A stretch of DNA of 64,000 nt, from assembly GCF_021190915.1 (NCBI RefSeq), contig NZ_JAIOAP010000001.1, positions 744,001 to 808,000 on the forward strand, read 5' to 3'. Both the position numbers and the translations under genes were made by a program. Position 1 is the stretch's first letter. Every line of letters begins with the position of its first letter. Below are positions 7,626-16,238 of the stretch, one piece after another. Under the pieces are notes generated by a model, which made no database searches, was not told the DNA's origin, and worked only from the letters and a program-made list of their open reading frames with translations. The stretch is from Cohnella silvisoli. GTDB taxonomy: Bacteria > Bacillota > Bacilli > Paenibacillales > Paenibacillaceae.

Positions 7626-8777
7626 ATGATGGAGACGATCACGTTACATCAAGGAAGAACGGAAGCTAAACCGGAAGAAGTGGGTTTCAATCCGACCGCC
7701 CTGCAGCGATTAAATGACCACTATGCGTCGTTGATCGGTAAAAAGACGATTCAAGGCGCGTCGTTCGTACTGGCCCGCTATGGCAAAGTGTTCGCGCATA
7801 CGTCGATGGGCAATCTCACGCACAAGGAAGATAGTTCAGATTTGCTGCCCGGCTCCATTCGCAAGACGTATTCCATTACCAAAATCGTTACGGCGGTAGC
7901 CATTATGCAACTGATCGAACGCGGATTGATTTATCTCCATCAACCCGTAAGCAGCGTGTTGAAGCAGTTCGATAATCCCATGCACCGCGAGATCACTATT
8001 TTTCATTTATTAACGCACACATCGGGATTGCGAGCGGATCCGGGGTCCTATTTAGAGCCGCATCATTTGCCATGGTTTGAATGGGCTTATCATGAGAGGA
8101 AGAAAATCGATCCTTCTACCGACTGGATACAGCTTATTTTAACAGGCCCCGTCATGGCTCCGCCTGGCAAGGAGTGGCACTACTCGACTGCGACCTATGC
8201 GATTCTCGGAGAAATCATCGCGCGTGTTTCCGGCAGTCCTTATCATCTATATATCGAGAAAGAAATCTTAGCGCCTTTGGACATGGAGCAATCATTTTTC
8301 CTCGTCCCCCCGGGATGGAGAGATGAGGTTTGCGTAACCGGTCCGTGGGAGGAAAAAGGAGTATCGGTTGCCGAGGTTGACCCCAATGAGCCGCCAAAAG
8401 GTGGAAACGGTCTGTATTCCACACTGGCGGATTTAATGCGGTTCGGTCAAATGCTGCTCAGCGGCGGTACGCTGGACGGGGTGACCGTTCTTTCCAAACG
8501 CGCGGTGGAAATGATGACCCAAAACCAATTGTCCGGGGTGCGCATGCAAGGGTGGGGAAGCGACGAGAAAGATTTTCGCCACGGGCTTGGTTTCGCGCTG
8601 GATGATTTCGATCTATGTTCGCCTGGGACATTTAACCATGAAGGTTTCGGCCACTGCGGGCTATATGTTGACCCGGCTGAACAGCTCGTTTTCGCGTTTT
8701 TAGTTCCGAGTACCCGCGGCTTCACAACGGAGTCCGTCGTCATTCCGAAAGCGATCGTTTGGTCAGGATTATTATAG
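7626..8777 (+). CDS. Serine hydrolase, class C beta-lactamase/esterase fold (first of two)
   Basis: 383 residues, no signal peptide. The catalytic SxxK motif is SITK (about residue 82), the Tyr motif is YST in WHYSTATYAILGEII (about 185), and the third motif is HEGFGHCG near residue 338 in place of KTG. This set is typical of EstB-like esterases and penicillin-binding-protein-like hydrolases. It is therefore probably cytoplasmic and may cleave an ester or amide of a secondary metabolite. A strong AAGGAGG lies 12 nt upstream. A paralogue follows after 13 bp, and that one overlaps an ABC exporter operon. Confidence 0.85.
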   Translation: MMETITLHQGRTEAKPEEVGFNPTALQRLNDHYASLIGKKTIQGASFVLARYGKVFAHTSMGNLTHKEDSSDLLPGSIRKTYSITKIVTAVAIMQLIERGLIYLHQPVSSVLKQFDNPMHREITIFHLLTHTSGLRADPGSYLEPHHLPWFEWAYHERKKIDPSTDWIQLILTGPVMAPPGKEWHYSTATYAILGEIIARVSGSPYHLYIEKEILAPLDMEQSFFLVPPGWRDEVCVTGPWEEKGVSVAEVDPNEPPKGGNGLYSTLADLMRFGQMLLSGGTLDGVTVLSKRAVEMMTQNQLSGVRMQGWGSDEKDFRHGLGFALDDFDLCSPGTFNHEGFGHCGLYVDPAEQLVFAFLVPSTRGFTTESVVIPKAIVWSGLL

Positions 8778-8790
8778 GGGGGAATCCAAG

Positions 8791-9981
8791 ATGGCTGTTA
8801 CCGAAACGCTTCAAACCTCGACGCTTCAGGAAGCTTCTTACCGTCCGGAGGTACTTGCTAGACTGGAACAACATTTTCGGAACCTTGTTAACGATAATAA
8901 AGTGCAGAGCGCTTCCTATTTGCTGGCTAAAGACGGGAAAATATTCGCAAGCAACGCTTTTGGACTGCGTACATACAGGGATGAAGATGAATCCCCGATG
9001 CTTACGGACACCATTCGGAGAGTTGCATCCGTTACCAAGCTGTTCGGAGCAACGGCCATATTTCAACTTATCGAGCAAGGTAAACTGTTTTTGAGGCAGC
9101 CTGTAGCCGAATGGATCGAGGTGTTCAAGCATCCGATGTTCGAGAAAATCCAAATCTGGCATCTGCTGACGCATACGTCCGGATTGTGGCCAGACCCGGG
9201 TTATTATGCCGAGCCTAATCCATTTGGCCATTGGGATGTAAGATTCGCTTTCGATCCGGATACGGAAGGCCCTCACGCAATAACAGATGAAGACGAACGG
9301 TTGAAGCTTCAGAAGTCGGCATGGATCCGCGCTATCCTATCCATGAAGCCGGTGTGCAAACCGGGGGAAAACTGGAACTACTCATCTGCCGGATATGCCT
9401 TGGTCGGCGAAATCGTTACGCGCGCCAGCGGCCTTCATTTTGAGGAATACGTGATGAAGAACATCGCGGAACCGCTAGGAATGACCCGGACGTTCTTCGA
9501 TGTACCGGAGGAGCTGCACGGGGAAGTGTGCGTGACGAACGATTGGGACGAATCGCGGTTGGTTAAGCGAGATAGAACTTATGAGCCGCCGCGAACGGGC
9601 GGGGGATTATACTCCACGCTCGGAGATCTGTTCCGGTTCGGTCAAATGCTGCTGAATAAGGGGACCTACGAGGGGCAGCGCATACTATCTCGCAAATCCG
9701 TGGAACGGATGACGCGCAACCATTTCGAAGGACGGGATTTGTTTGCATATTGCTGGGGCGGTAAAATCGCTTCGATGCCGTACGGGATGGGACCGGGGGT
9801 GACGGTAGAAAATGAGTGGGTATCGCCAGGTTCATTCGGTCACGAGGGGGCTGGCCGCTGCAAGCTCATTGTCGATCCGAAGCAGAATGCTGTCATCGTC
9901 TACATTGTACCGTCTAATTTGGATTGGGTGCCGGAATCGATCATTCATCCTCAACAGTTGATATGGTCTGGGTGGCAATGA
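8791..9981 (+). CDS. Serine hydrolase, class C beta-lactamase/esterase fold (second of two)
   Basis: 396 residues, a clear paralogue of the preceding gene: SVTK for SxxK, YSSAGYALVGEIV for the Tyr motif, and GHEGAGR for the third motif. It differs by an insert after the LTHTSGLWPDPGYY block (about residues 137-165), which probably changes the substrate pocket. It has no signal peptide. AGGGGGG lies about 10 nt before the ATG. Its stop overlaps the start of the ABC permease (ATGA at 9978-9981), so hydrolase and exporter are translationally coupled, which suggests that they act on or protect against the same compound. Confidence 0.85.
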   Translation: MAVTETLQTSTLQEASYRPEVLARLEQHFRNLVNDNKVQSASYLLAKDGKIFASNAFGLRTYRDEDESPMLTDTIRRVASVTKLFGATAIFQLIEQGKLFLRQPVAEWIEVFKHPMFEKIQIWHLLTHTSGLWPDPGYYAEPNPFGHWDVRFAFDPDTEGPHAITDEDERLKLQKSAWIRAILSMKPVCKPGENWNYSSAGYALVGEIVTRASGLHFEEYVMKNIAEPLGMTRTFFDVPEELHGEVCVTNDWDESRLVKRDRTYEPPRTGGGLYSTLGDLFRFGQMLLNKGTYEGQRILSRKSVERMTRNHFEGRDLFAYCWGGKIASMPYGMGPGVTVENEWVSPGSFGHEGAGRCKLIVDPKQNAVIVYIVPSNLDWVPESIIHPQQLIWSGWQ

Positions 9982-10787
9982 TCAGAGTAATCGGCTCCAT
10001 TCAAGCGATCGGCTTTGCAACGTACAAGGAATGGGCCGCCTATCGCTCGCATATGGCGGTATCGCTTCTCGTCGGACCCGTCTATTTTCTGGTGCAATTT
10101 TTCATATGGCGCGCTGTTTTTGAAGGGACGGACACATTAAATGGCTTTACGCTGGAGCAAATGCTGTCCTATTTCGGTATTGCGGCGGTTATCAATTATC
10201 TGACATTCGATTTTGCCGACTGGAATTTGCAGATGCTCGTACGTACCGGGAAATTCATTACGTTCGCGCTGCGGCCCATGCCGCATTGGCTGTTCGCTTT
10301 GGCGCAGAAATTAGGTCATCGTTCGCTGGGATTCATGATTGAATTCGTGCCCATTTTCCTTATCTTTCTATTTGTATTTGGAGTTAAGCTCTGGCCTGCA
10401 GCGCCGATGTGGGCCGTAATATCCATTGCGCTCAGCTTTCTGATGAACTTCATGGTTAATTATTGCGTAGGGTTAACCGCCTTCTGGCTCGTTCGTGCCG
10501 AGGGTGTGCGAAGGGTATTCTTGCTGCTTAAAGATATTAGCGCAGGCCTGTTCGTGCCGCTCACCTTTTTTCCGGAATGGACACAGAAAGTGTTGTTTTT
10601 CCTGCCGTTTCAATTTATTACTTATGTTCCGACCCGGGTGTTCATCGGCGAATATGAATTAGCGGGTTATTCGATAGGCATCCCGGCTCTCGTTGCGCTT
10701 CAAGTCGGTGCAACGGCGCTTATGGCGGTCTTGATGCTGCTGCTCTATCATGCTGCGATGAGACGGTTCACGGGGGTGGGGGTATGA
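9978..10787 (+). CDS. ABC-2 type permease, subunit 1 (DUF990/COG4587-COG3694 type)
   Basis: 269 residues with six predicted membrane spans. The N-terminal AYRSHMAVSLLVGPVYFLVQ and the FALRPMPHWLFALAQKLG segment (about residues 95-112) are typical of the two-permease ABC-2 exporters that pair with COG4586 ATPases. The start at 9978 overlaps the stop of the serine hydrolase; an in-frame ATG at 9963 has no ribosome binding site. The stop overlaps the next permease by ATGA. Confidence 0.82.
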   Translation: MIRVIGSIQAIGFATYKEWAAYRSHMAVSLLVGPVYFLVQFFIWRAVFEGTDTLNGFTLEQMLSYFGIAAVINYLTFDFADWNLQMLVRTGKFITFALRPMPHWLFALAQKLGHRSLGFMIEFVPIFLIFLFVFGVKLWPAAPMWAVISIALSFLMNFMVNYCVGLTAFWLVRAEGVRRVFLLLKDISAGLFVPLTFFPEWTQKVLFFLPFQFITYVPTRVFIGEYELAGYSIGIPALVALQVGATALMAVLMLLLYHAAMRRFTGVGV

Positions 10788-11566
10788 AGGGAGTATTCGC
10801 TTGTATTGCTTCCGTGTTGCGTACGAAAGTTGCGGAGCAGATGGCATACCGAAGTCACTTCTTCCTAAGCGTTATCCTTCTGGTCGCAGGCGATTTGCTT
10901 GTGCCGATGATTACGCTGCTCGTCTATCGATCGGGAGCTTCTTTTCCAGGCTGGTCACTGCATGAGGCACTTCTTATTCAAGGCGTATTCGGGCTCGCGA
11001 AAGGAATCGCTTTTCCTATTTTTTTCGGAATGGTAGGCAGCACGTTATCTTTGGTAAGGGAAGGGACATTCGATCTTTTGCTGCTTAAACCGCGGCCTGC
11101 CTTATTCATGACGATGCTAAACGGACTGGATCCGGAGGATTTCGGCAGGCTCCTTAGCGGAGGAGTGCTGTTCGGTTATGCTTTATCCGGCCTGCCGGCA
11201 CCTAAGTTTAACGGTTGGATCCAGTTCGCGGGGTTGTTTCTGGCATCCTTGGCAGTATTGTGTGCATTCTCGCTTTTGTTGTCCGGGTTGTTGTTTCGTT
11301 GGGTAGGGAGCAGCCGGGTTTATGATATTTTCGATTCGGTTACGAGCTTCGGGATGTACCCGGGCACGATTTACGCTAAATCATTTCAGCAGCTGATGAC
11401 CTACGTCATACCGGTAGGCATCATTGCTTTCGTACCGGCTTCCGCTCTGCTCGGACGTGCCGGATGGGAGACGGCGGGTGCGGGGGCAGCCGCGGCGCTG
11501 TTCTTGATTGCAGGTATCGTGTATTGGCATCGCATGTTGCGTGGATATACGAGCGCGGGCGGATGA
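10784..11566 (+). CDS. ABC-2 type permease, subunit 2
   Basis: 260 residues, six predicted spans. It has the partner permease pattern: an AEQMAYRSHFFLS N-terminus, SLVREGTFDLLLLKPRP near residue 90, and a C-terminal YWHRMLRGYTSAGG. It probably forms a heterodimer with the preceding permease. It is joined to its neighbours by overlapping ATGA at 10784-10787, and the ATPase gene begins just after its stop. Confidence 0.82.
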   Translation: MKGVFACIASVLRTKVAEQMAYRSHFFLSVILLVAGDLLVPMITLLVYRSGASFPGWSLHEALLIQGVFGLAKGIAFPIFFGMVGSTLSLVREGTFDLLLLKPRPALFMTMLNGLDPEDFGRLLSGGVLFGYALSGLPAPKFNGWIQFAGLFLASLAVLCAFSLLLSGLLFRWVGSSRVYDIFDSVTSFGMYPGTIYAKSFQQLMTYVIPVGIIAFVPASALLGRAGWETAGAGAAAALFLIAGIVYWHRMLRGYTSAGG

Positions 11567-11583
11567 AGGAGAGAAGATTATCC

Positions 11584-12564
11584 ATGATCGAAGTCAGTCA
11601 CTTAACCAAAACTTACATGACCCATGAACGTGGGCACACCCTGCGGGAAATTGCGGCTAACTTAATCCGCAGACCGATGAAAGAGGTTCAGGCGGTCAAG
11701 GATATCTCTTTTACGGTCGAACAAGGAGAGATGGTTGCTTTTCTTGGGCCTAATGGTGCTGGAAAGTCGACAACTCTTAAAATGCTTACCGGCGTGCTGC
11801 ATCCGACATCGGGGGAAGTTAGAGCTTTGGGCCTGACTCCATGGAAGCAGAGGAGCGAATATGTTAGGCGCATCGGCGCGGTGTTCGGGCAGAAATCGCA
11901 GCTTCTCTGGGACATTCCCCCCGTCGATGCCTTCTATATGAACAAAGCGATATACGGCGTGCCGGAGCGGGAATACGCCCAGACGCTCGATCGTCTAACG
12001 ACGTTATTGGACGTCGGCGATGTCATGCGCAAGCCAACCCGGCAGCTGTCGCTGGGCGAACGGATGAAGTGCGAATTTATTATGGCGATGCTTCATGGTC
12101 CGGAGCTTGTGTTCCTGGATGAGCCGACAATCGGACTCGATGTCATTGCCAAGGAAAATATCCGTGACTTCATCAAGGATATGAACCGCCAAGGGGTCAC
12201 CTTTATTTTGACAACGCACGACTTGGATGATGTGGAATTACTTGCGGAACGAGTTATCGTTATTAATCACGGTGAGATCGTGTTTGATGACGGGTTGAAT
12301 GTACTAAGAGGCAGGCTTGGTGAGAAAAAAGCGGTTCGGTTGACGACTGACCTACCGCTTCCCGATGAGTCTATGCCGGGAGTCACGTTGTTAAAGAGAA
12401 TTCACGATTCAGAGGCGGAGCTTGAAATCGATACCGACATTTTGCCATTAAAGCATTTCATTCGGCAGTTTAATGAAACCTACGGCATCCGCGATATGTC
12501 CATAGAGCCGTTGCCGATTGAAGCGGTAATGAAAGAATTGTATATAGGTTCACCATTATCTTAG
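11584..12564 (+). CDS. ABC-2 exporter ATP-binding protein (COG4586 type)
   Basis: 326 residues from an ATG at 11584, 10 nt after AAGGAGAG; an ATG at 11563 overlapping the permease stop is possible. Walker A is GPNGAGKSTT (about residue 56), the signature is LSLGERMK (a variant of LSGGQ), Walker B is LVFLDEPT, and the H-loop is TTHDLDD. The about 30-residue N-terminal extension before the ATPase core and the about 90-residue C-terminal tail are usual for COG4586. It powers the two permeases. The hydrolase pair in the same operon suggests export of, or resistance to, a peptide or ester compound. Confidence 0.87.
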   Translation: MIEVSHLTKTYMTHERGHTLREIAANLIRRPMKEVQAVKDISFTVEQGEMVAFLGPNGAGKSTTLKMLTGVLHPTSGEVRALGLTPWKQRSEYVRRIGAVFGQKSQLLWDIPPVDAFYMNKAIYGVPEREYAQTLDRLTTLLDVGDVMRKPTRQLSLGERMKCEFIMAMLHGPELVFLDEPTIGLDVIAKENIRDFIKDMNRQGVTFILTTHDLDDVELLAERVIVINHGEIVFDDGLNVLRGRLGEKKAVRLTTDLPLPDESMPGVTLLKRIHDSEAELEIDTDILPLKHFIRQFNETYGIRDMSIEPLPIEAVMKELYIGSPLS

Positions 12565-12654
12565 CAGCGGTGCGAAACAGTATTTGCCTTGACTTCGAGG
12601 CGTTCCCCTTCTAAACTTGGAGTTCATAGGCGTTATCGCATCGGAGGGACCCCT

Positions 12655-13881
12655 TTGGCTTCAATCGCAGGATCGCGAACGGCGGCATCGGATTCGACCA
12701 AAGCCGTATTACCCGTACTCTTCGCCATAAGTTTGGTGCATTTGTTGAACGATTCCATGCAGGCCGTCGTACCGGCTTTGTATCCGATTCTGGAAAAGTC
12801 GCTAAACCTGTCTTATGTGCAGGTAGGCTGGATCGGCTTCATGCTTAATATGACTTCTTCCGTTATGCAGCCCGTAGTCGGCGCGTACTCGGATCGTCGT
12901 ACTTTGCCTAATATGCTGCCGATCGGAATGGGGCTTAGCCTGATCGGCATGGTGGGCATCGCTTTCGCTCCGCAATTCTGGTATTTGCTGCTTGCGGTCG
13001 TGTTCATCGGATTGGGGTCGGCAATCTTCCACCCTGAAGGCTCCAGGGTCGTCTATTTCGCAGCAGGCGGAAGACGCGGATTCGCCCAATCGGTTTACCA
13101 GGTTGGAGGCAATGCGGGCAGCTCGTTGGCACCGCTGATGACGATATTCATCTTCGTCCCTCTCGGCCAATTCGGGGCCATCTGGGGGACGTTGTTCGCT
13201 GGCTTCGCGATAGCGGTGCTGCTCGGGGTGCTTCCTTGGTATAAACGCAAGCTTACGGAATGGGAAACGGATCGAGCGAACAAGGCATCGGGAAAAGCAG
13301 GCTCGACGATTGTCGAGAAAATGAGTCATCCCCGGGTCAAATTCGCGATGGGAATGTTGGTGTTCCTCGTATTTGCCCGTTCTTGGTACCATGCGGGTAT
13401 TAGCAGCTATTATCAGTTTTTCCTTAAGGAGCACTATGGCTTAACGATTCAACAAGCGCAAATTCCGGTGTTCCTGTTTCTTGCCGCGGGCGTGCTCGGA
13501 ACTTATTTCGGGGGTGTGTTGGCGGACCGGTTCGGGTTAAAAAACATGATCGTCTTTTCCATAGCCGGAGCTTCGCCGATCGCTCTTATTCTGCCGCACC
13601 TCCCTTTATTTTTAGTGTATCCGGTCATTGCGTTACTAGGGTTCGTCGTGTTATCGGGATTCTCCGTGAGCGTCGTCTATGCGCAATTCCTCATGCCCGC
13701 CAATGTGGGAATGGCATCAGGATTGACGACCGGCTTGGCTTTCGGGATGGGAGCCATCGGTGCGGTAGCGCTTGGCAAAGCCGCGGATGTGTTCGGTTTA
13801 TCGGACGTCATGCTATTTTGCAGCTTCCTTCCACTAGTCGGATTATGCGCAATAATGCTTCCTTCGGATCGTAAGAAATAA
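12655..13881 (+). CDS. fsr: MFS transporter, fosmidomycin-resistance (Fsr) family
   Basis: 408 residues, twelve predicted spans. The start chosen is a TTG at 12655, 6 nt after GGAGGG; the longer frame adds a poorly hydrophobic stretch. The LNDSMQAVVPALYPIL segment near the N-terminus, the GLGSAIFHPEGSRVVYFAAGGRRGFAQS block (about residues 120-148) and YQVGGNAGSSLAPL are hallmarks of Fsr proteins, which expel fosmidomycin or related compounds. It follows the ABC exporter by about 90 bp and may be co-transcribed. It ends at a bidirectional terminator. Confidence 0.82.
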   Translation: MASIAGSRTAASDSTKAVLPVLFAISLVHLLNDSMQAVVPALYPILEKSLNLSYVQVGWIGFMLNMTSSVMQPVVGAYSDRRTLPNMLPIGMGLSLIGMVGIAFAPQFWYLLLAVVFIGLGSAIFHPEGSRVVYFAAGGRRGFAQSVYQVGGNAGSSLAPLMTIFIFVPLGQFGAIWGTLFAGFAIAVLLGVLPWYKRKLTEWETDRANKASGKAGSTIVEKMSHPRVKFAMGMLVFLVFARSWYHAGISSYYQFFLKEHYGLTIQQAQIPVFLFLAAGVLGTYFGGVLADRFGLKNMIVFSIAGASPIALILPHLPLFLVYPVIALLGFVVLSGFSVSVVYAQFLMPANVGMASGLTTGLAFGMGAIGAVALGKAADVFGLSDVMLFCSFLPLVGLCAIMLPSDRKK

Positions 13882-13930
13882 AAATCGCCAAGCAAGAGCC
13901 GGATCGGCAGCTTGCATGGCGATTTTTTCG
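13880..13930. terminator. Bidirectional rho-independent terminator
   Basis: AAAATCGCCA then GCAAG pair with CTTGC then TGGCGATTTT, giving a long stem with A and T tracts on both sides. It lies between the converging genes ending at 13881 and 13931. Confidence 0.85.
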
Positions 13931-15277
13931 TTATAAATCCCGTCTCAATGCACGAAGCACGTCGATGCGGGTTGCCCGTCTAGCCGGGCGGGAGCCTGAC
14001 AGCAAAGCGACGCCCAGCGAGATGAGGCAGGACACGATAGCTAGAGAAGGCGGAATCATTGAGAAGCGGAAATCGTCGGGAATGTTCTCATTCATGAATC
14101 CTTTAATGACTATCGGCAGTCCGGCGTTCACGGCGAAAGAAATGAGGTAAGCGACAATCGTCCCCATAATAGCCCCGAGCAAGCCGATCATACTGCTTTC
14201 AAGCAGGAAAATTCGCTGGATCGCGGAAGGATGAGCGCCGATCGCCTTCATGATGCCGATATCCTGGGCGCGTTCGGTAACGGCCATCGTCATCGTATTG
14301 AAGATACCGATCGAAGCGATCAGCACGGCGATGGTGCCGACAAACCCCAGCCCTATTTTCATAATCAGGAATACCAGGTTAATCTGCTTAAGCTCGTCGG
14401 CAATGGAATGGCTATAATACCCTTTCAACCGGATTTCTTCGGCAATGGCTTTTACGTGATTAGCACCGTCGGCAATGACCTGCACGGAGTTGTATTGGCG
14501 GGGATCCTGCAGCCCGAGCGGCTGATTGCCCGGCGGCTGGTCGGAATTGTCTTTATCCGCCTTCGGAGGCCGAATTGCGCCCCATTGAGTTTGGGTGAAA
14601 GTCTCGATCTGGGTTAGAAGTCCGTTGCCGATGTACACCATCGTGTCCGTCTGCCATTCGCGCGACGGCTGTTTGCTGATTCCGACGATCGTTACCGGTA
14701 TCGTTTGCTTCTGCTTCGTACCGTCTTCGGCAAGCTGTTGAACTTCAAGATTCATGACTTTACCTAGCCATTCCTTAGCGGGAGGTGTATTTTCTTTCGG
14801 TTGCTTCCCGTCTCGGGACTCTCGAATGTTGAAGCCAACGACGATCTCGTTAGGGTTCTGCGGGAGCCTGCCGGCGCTTAACCCGAAGCCCGCTTTGGTT
14901 TCCGCATCGAAGTCAACGTTAATGACTCCGTTGTTATTCGCCGCCACACCCTCAACGGTCGGGCTCAGCGATTGCTGAACATAGTTGCGGTAGGTGACCG
15001 CTTTGACATGATCGACCGAGCGTAGGTAGTCCAGGTTTTCCTTGCCGATTATCCGATTAATATCCTTAACGGATTCGATTCCGTATATATCTATCGCGGT
15101 TACGAGACGGTCCCCGACGACTTTGTCGACGATGCTTTTCTGCAGGCCGAACCCGACGGAAGCGAGCACGATGAGGAAGGAACAGCCCATGGCCGTCGCT
15201 AATACCGTCATGAACAGCCGGGTTTTGTTTTTCTTCATATTTTGCCGGACAAACCGGAATTGATCAGTGAGTTTCAT
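13931..15277 (-). CDS. MacB/FtsX-like ABC transporter permease
   Basis: 448 residues from the ATG at 15277 (AGGAGG 11 nt upstream); its first 14 nt overlap the end of the ATPase gene. The layout is that of MacB-type permeases: one N-terminal span (about residues 20-42), a large extracytoplasmic domain (about 45-310) and three C-terminal spans. The FtsX-core motif GIFNTMTMAVTERAQDIGIMKAIGA is present near residue 335. With the ATPase at 15264 it forms a mechanotransmission-type complex that probably moves or releases lipid-linked or peptide substrates at the outer face of the membrane. Confidence 0.87.
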   Translation of the reverse strand: MKLTDQFRFVRQNMKKNKTRLFMTVLATAMGCSFLIVLASVGFGLQKSIVDKVVGDRLVTAIDIYGIESVKDINRIIGKENLDYLRSVDHVKAVTYRNYVQQSLSPTVEGVAANNNGVINVDFDAETKAGFGLSAGRLPQNPNEIVVGFNIRESRDGKQPKENTPPAKEWLGKVMNLEVQQLAEDGTKQKQTIPVTIVGISKQPSREWQTDTMVYIGNGLLTQIETFTQTQWGAIRPPKADKDNSDQPPGNQPLGLQDPRQYNSVQVIADGANHVKAIAEEIRLKGYYSHSIADELKQINLVFLIMKIGLGFVGTIAVLIASIGIFNTMTMAVTERAQDIGIMKAIGAHPSAIQRIFLLESSMIGLLGAIMGTIVAYLISFAVNAGLPIVIKGFMNENIPDDFRFSMIPPSLAIVSCLISLGVALLSGSRPARRATRIDVLRALRRDL

Positions 15278-15980
15278 AGACGAGAGTCCCTCCTGTCGCG
15301 TATGCATTCAGCAGGCGCCCGTCTTTCAAGGTTATCGTCCTGTGCGCGATGGAGGCGACCTGCTCGTCGTGGGTAATGAGGACGAACGTCGTGCCTCTAT
15401 CCTGATTCAGATGTTGGATCATCGAGAGCAGTTGGCTTTCGTTGTCGCTATCCAAGCTTCCCGTTGGCTCGTCCGCAAGTACGATAGGCGGATTCAGAAT
15501 TAAAGACCTCGCAACGGAAACCCGCTGCTGCTGGCCGCCCGACAATTCTCCCGGATAATGCCCGGCGTATTCGGCAACTCCAACCTGTTCTAGCATTTCC
15601 ATGACCTTCTTCTTGCGCTGCGCCAACCCGATCCCTTTGAGCACTAGGGGAAGCTCGGCGTTCTCGAAGGCGGTCATGCTCGGAATAAGCTGAAAGCTTT
15701 GGAACATGAAACCGAGATGGGCAAGCCTGAAGTTAGCCCACTCCCCTTCGCTTAGGGAGGTTACCGCTTGACCGGCTACGCGGATTTCTCCGGAAGTAGG
15801 CCGGATATATCCGGACATCAGATTGAGCAACGTCGATTTGCCTGAGCCGCTCCGTCCGACGATCGCGACGATTTCTCCTTGCTTAACTTGCATGTCGATG
15901 TCGTGCAGCACGGGAATGACCCGTTCTTTGCCTTTTTTGCCGATGGCGAATTGATGGTTAATTCGATTCATTTCAATCAC
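15264..15980 (-). CDS. ABC transporter ATPase, MacB/LolD type
   Basis: 238 residues from a GTG at 15980 that sits 8 nt after GGAGG. An ATG at 15995 would lack a ribosome binding site. Walker A is GRSGSGKSTLL, signature LSGGQQQRVSVARS, Walker B IVLADEPTGSLD, H-loop LITHD. The SVARSLILNPPIVLADEPTGSLD block is typical of MacB/LolD ATPases. It is co-transcribed with the permease. A TATAAT lies upstream (16005-16010, minus strand) without a good -35, and a tandem direct repeat sits about 35 bp further up, so the operon is probably activated by a response regulator. Confidence 0.88.
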   Translation of the reverse strand: MIEMNRINHQFAIGKKGKERVIPVLHDIDMQVKQGEIVAIVGRSGSGKSTLLNLMSGYIRPTSGEIRVAGQAVTSLSEGEWANFRLAHLGFMFQSFQLIPSMTAFENAELPLVLKGIGLAQRKKKVMEMLEQVGVAEYAGHYPGELSGGQQQRVSVARSLILNPPIVLADEPTGSLDSDNESQLLSMIQHLNQDRGTTFVLITHDEQVASIAHRTITLKDGRLLNAYATGGTLVYETH

Positions 15981-16041
15981 GGGCGATCCCTCCATTCAGA
16001 TCTGATTATACCTCTCAATAGTTTAATAAAATGGAAATAAC

Positions 16042-16063
16042 TTCTTAAGATTTTCTTAAGATT
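16042..16063. promoter_or_regulatory. Tandem 11-bp direct repeat, candidate OmpR-type response regulator site
   Basis: TTCTTAAGATT occurs twice back to back (16042-16052 and 16053-16063). An 11-bp head-to-tail repeat puts both half-sites on one face of DNA, the standard arrangement for OmpR/PhoB-family dimers. It lies just upstream of the -35 region of the minus-strand ABC operon, whose -10 is TATAAT but whose -35 is poor. Confidence 0.6.
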
Positions 16064-16150
16064 GCTAGCATATGGGCGAAAAAGGGTATGACCGCTGCGG
16101 TCGCTCAGTCAATGGTGCGGCGTTCAGTTTTCTTTCAGCTAATCCTTATG

Positions 16151-16231
16151 TTCCGTTAAGGCTGACTTCAGCCTAATTTCAGGAAAGATGAGAATAATGG
16201 GGGTTGTAAGGCTAATTAACGGAACAGGAGG
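16151..16231 (+). promoter_or_regulatory. Structured 5' leader of the secreted protein gene
   Basis: TTCCGTTAA (16151-16159) is the exact inverted repeat of TTAACGGAA (16216-16224). Inside lies a perfect hairpin AGGCTGA-CT-TCAGCCT (16159-16174), which overlaps the left arm by one base. The right long-range arm ends one base before AGGAGG (16226-16231), so folding could affect translation. No known riboswitch class is recognised. Confidence 0.4.
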
Positions 16232-16238
16232 AATGAAG

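Noticed and set aside
7626..9981. Calling the two hydrolases antibiotic beta-lactamases
   Set aside because: They lack a signal peptide and have an HEG motif in place of KTG, which fits EstB-like esterases or related hydrolases better.
12802..13434. 210-codon minus-strand open frame inside the Fsr-like gene
   Set aside because: Its composition is that of a shadow of a strongly coding opposite strand, with no ribosome binding site. The overlapping MFS protein is clearly real.
16042..16063. Rho-independent terminator
   Set aside because: The two copies are direct, not inverted, repeats, although each contains the small palindrome CTTAAG; there is no stem-plus-T structure.
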